Source: Acidobacteriota bacterium
GTDB lineage: Bacteria > Acidobacteriota > Terriglobia > UBA7540
DNA length: 5,767 bases
NCBI GenBank assembly: GCA_003165615.1
Contig: PLWR01000206.1
Span: 1-5,767, forward strand
Direction: 5' to 3'
Each line of letters starts with the position of its first letter. Position 1 is the stretch's first letter. The position numbers were made by a program, and so were the translations under genes. The notes beneath the pieces were generated by a model. The model did not search any database and was not told where the DNA came from. It saw only the letters and a list, made by a program, of their open reading frames with translations. Shown here in pieces: positions 4,576-5,767 of the stretch.

Positions 4576-5767
4576 CTAATCTTTCGCATTCATCAGGCTC
4601 ATCCCCATCAGGCCAATCACCACATCCTGCGAGAGGGTCTCGATGGTCACTTCTTTCAGCTTTGCATCGGGTCGCAACTTCCATGACATAACCATGGCGC
4701 GGCAATTGCGGCCCAACTGCACGGATGGGGGCGGCTCCTTGGGCAGGCAGAAAGCATCCAACTCATAGTTATAATCCTCGCCGCCCCATGGACAGAGGGT
4801 CCAAAAATTCTCCGGCGGCGTCAGCTCCAGTTTCTCCTCTTGCCCGTCGGCATAGCGAAAGCGGATTTCCGCATTGGCAATGCGCGTCTGCATGGGGAAC
4901 GTTGACCCGCACACCAGCAACCACGCCAGCTCCGCCGATTGACCGACCGGCACCGTGACGGAGCGCGGCCAGTTGTCCCAAAGCGAAGTGAAAGCGATAT
5001 TCCGGTCCGCAGCGAATCGCCGGAAGGGCACGTTCTGCGGCGTCAGAATTCGTCCGTGGCCGTCGTCGAGCGAATCGAGTTTAACCAAATCGATGACGGG
5101 GACCGGTTCTTTCCAGTAGGGGAATGTCCAGGCGGAATAGCCATCCACTCCGAGGCGCAGCGAGCACGTCGCCGGGCGGGGCGAGAGATACTGCTGCTGG
5201 AAAATCGTCTTGATATCCCCGTTAAAAGCAGGCGCGAGATCAAGACACATCCAGCGCGCGGCAAGGGGGGCCTGGCGCGGAGATTGGGCGGCGAGCTTCG
5301 CTTCGCCCCCGGGATCGGTGATATGCAACTTAAACGACTGCAACTGCGGCAGGTCTCCCACCCGGGTCTCCGCCAGAATCAGGTGGTGGCCCGGCTTATT
5401 CACGAGTGAGCCTTGCAGCGTTGCCCCCTCTGCCAGAGGGGACTCGACCACGTTATGAAGGTCCTCCCAGCGCAGCACCTCGCCCCGGACGGCCTGCAGG
5501 CGAACTTGCTCGCCGACTTTGCCCGCGTGCACCACTGGATCTGTGTGTGGCACGCGGCCCGTCATCTCGACCAGGACCTCGGCTGTCGCTAGTTTCCCGG
5601 TATGGACGAGCACCAACGTGCAGCCGAATCCAGCTTCCGTGTCCCACTTGGTCCTCCGGCCGTTCAGCGTGACGCGCCGCACCTGCTCTGCGCGGATGGG
5701 CAAACGAAAACCCACTTCCGCCTCTTGCTTGAGCGTCAACCGGTAGCGGTCAATGTCGCCCTCCTGT
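4576..5767 (-). CDS. C-terminal part of a large, probably carbohydrate-related beta-sandwich protein (partial, N-terminus outside window)
   Basis: The frame is open from the right edge to TAG at 4578-4576, giving 396 visible residues. Reading upstream of a TTG at 5739-5737 continues without a stop (QEGDIDRYR) to the edge, so that TTG is internal and the gene is larger. The visible part is rich in alternating hydrophobic strands and aromatic residues, with no membrane segment. Counting from the first complete codon, conspicuous stretches are DIDRYRLTL (4-12), VTLNGR (32-37), SLWDNWP (261-267), VPVG (272-275), LLVCGST (283-289), RFRYADG (302-308), and an aromatic, cysteine-containing run from ENFWTLCPWGG to DAFCLP (319-342). 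This looks like C-terminal beta-sandwich modules such as accompany glycoside hydrolases. I recognise no catalytic motif and cannot name the family. Gene reality is well supported by length and codon bias; function is inference. Confidence 0.85.
   Translation of the reverse strand, partial: QEGDIDRYRLTLKQEAEVGFRLPIRAEQVRRVTLNGRRTKWDTEAGFGCTLVLVHTGKLATAEVLVEMTGRVPHTDPVVHAGKVGEQVRLQAVRGEVLRWEDLHNVVESPLAEGATLQGSLVNKPGHHLILAETRVGDLPQLQSFKLHITDPGGEAKLAAQSPRQAPLAARWMCLDLAPAFNGDIKTIFQQQYLSPRPATCSLRLGVDGYSAWTFPYWKEPVPVIDLVKLDSLDDGHGRILTPQNVPFRRFAADRNIAFTSLWDNWPRSVTVPVGQSAELAWLLVCGSTFPMQTRIANAEIRFRYADGQEEKLELTPPENFWTLCPWGGEDYNYELDAFCLPKEPPPSVQLGRNCRAMVMSWKLRPDAKLKEVTIETLSQDVVIGLMGMSLMNAKD

Overview
The window is GC-rich bacterial chromosome with three substantial protein-coding regions and two non-coding repeat elements. 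I read it as most likely Acidobacteriota, with Verrucomicrobiota or Planctomycetota as alternatives. This assignment is tentative. It rests on the GC-rich coding style, the single-chain transketolase, and remembered (unchecked) resemblance of both intergenic repeats to dispersed repeats common in acidobacterial genomes. No rRNA, tRNA, CRISPR array, transposase, phage or toxin-antitoxin gene is visible.

Layout. On the minus strand, 64-2094 is a complete transketolase (676 aa) with an excellent ribosome binding site. A possible next gene of the same operon starts at 18 and runs off the left edge. A gene-poor stretch of about 1 kb (2095-3115) separates transketolase from a divergent plus-strand gene at 3116-4300. 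That gene encodes a 394-aa protein of the uroporphyrinogen-decarboxylase-like superfamily that is not a true HemE. A minus-strand gene ending at 4576 converges on it. It is open to the right edge, so only its C-terminal 396 residues are visible. They look like beta-sandwich modules of a large, probably carbohydrate-related protein that I cannot name.

The divergent intergenic region holds the most striking feature: a 290-bp non-coding element at 2402-2691. It has 17-bp perfect terminal inverted repeats, is bounded by an 11-bp direct repeat, and is built as a near-perfect dyad around position 2547. Each arm carries two copies of a 21-nt hairpin-forming unit with a second hairpin (GAAA loop) between them. 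It looks like a MITE that inserted into a short degenerate array of TTAGG-type heptamers. A second, 110-bp inverted-repeat element (4441-4550) lies between the two convergent genes and could form a long hairpin at their 3' ends.

How the genes may work together: transketolase belongs to the non-oxidative pentose phosphate pathway. The other two genes are compatible with a carbon or sugar catabolism neighbourhood, but nothing in the window proves a shared pathway. I see no evidence of a new defence or mobile gene system. The main novelty is the structure of the two repeat elements and the unassigned chemistry of the URO-D-like protein.
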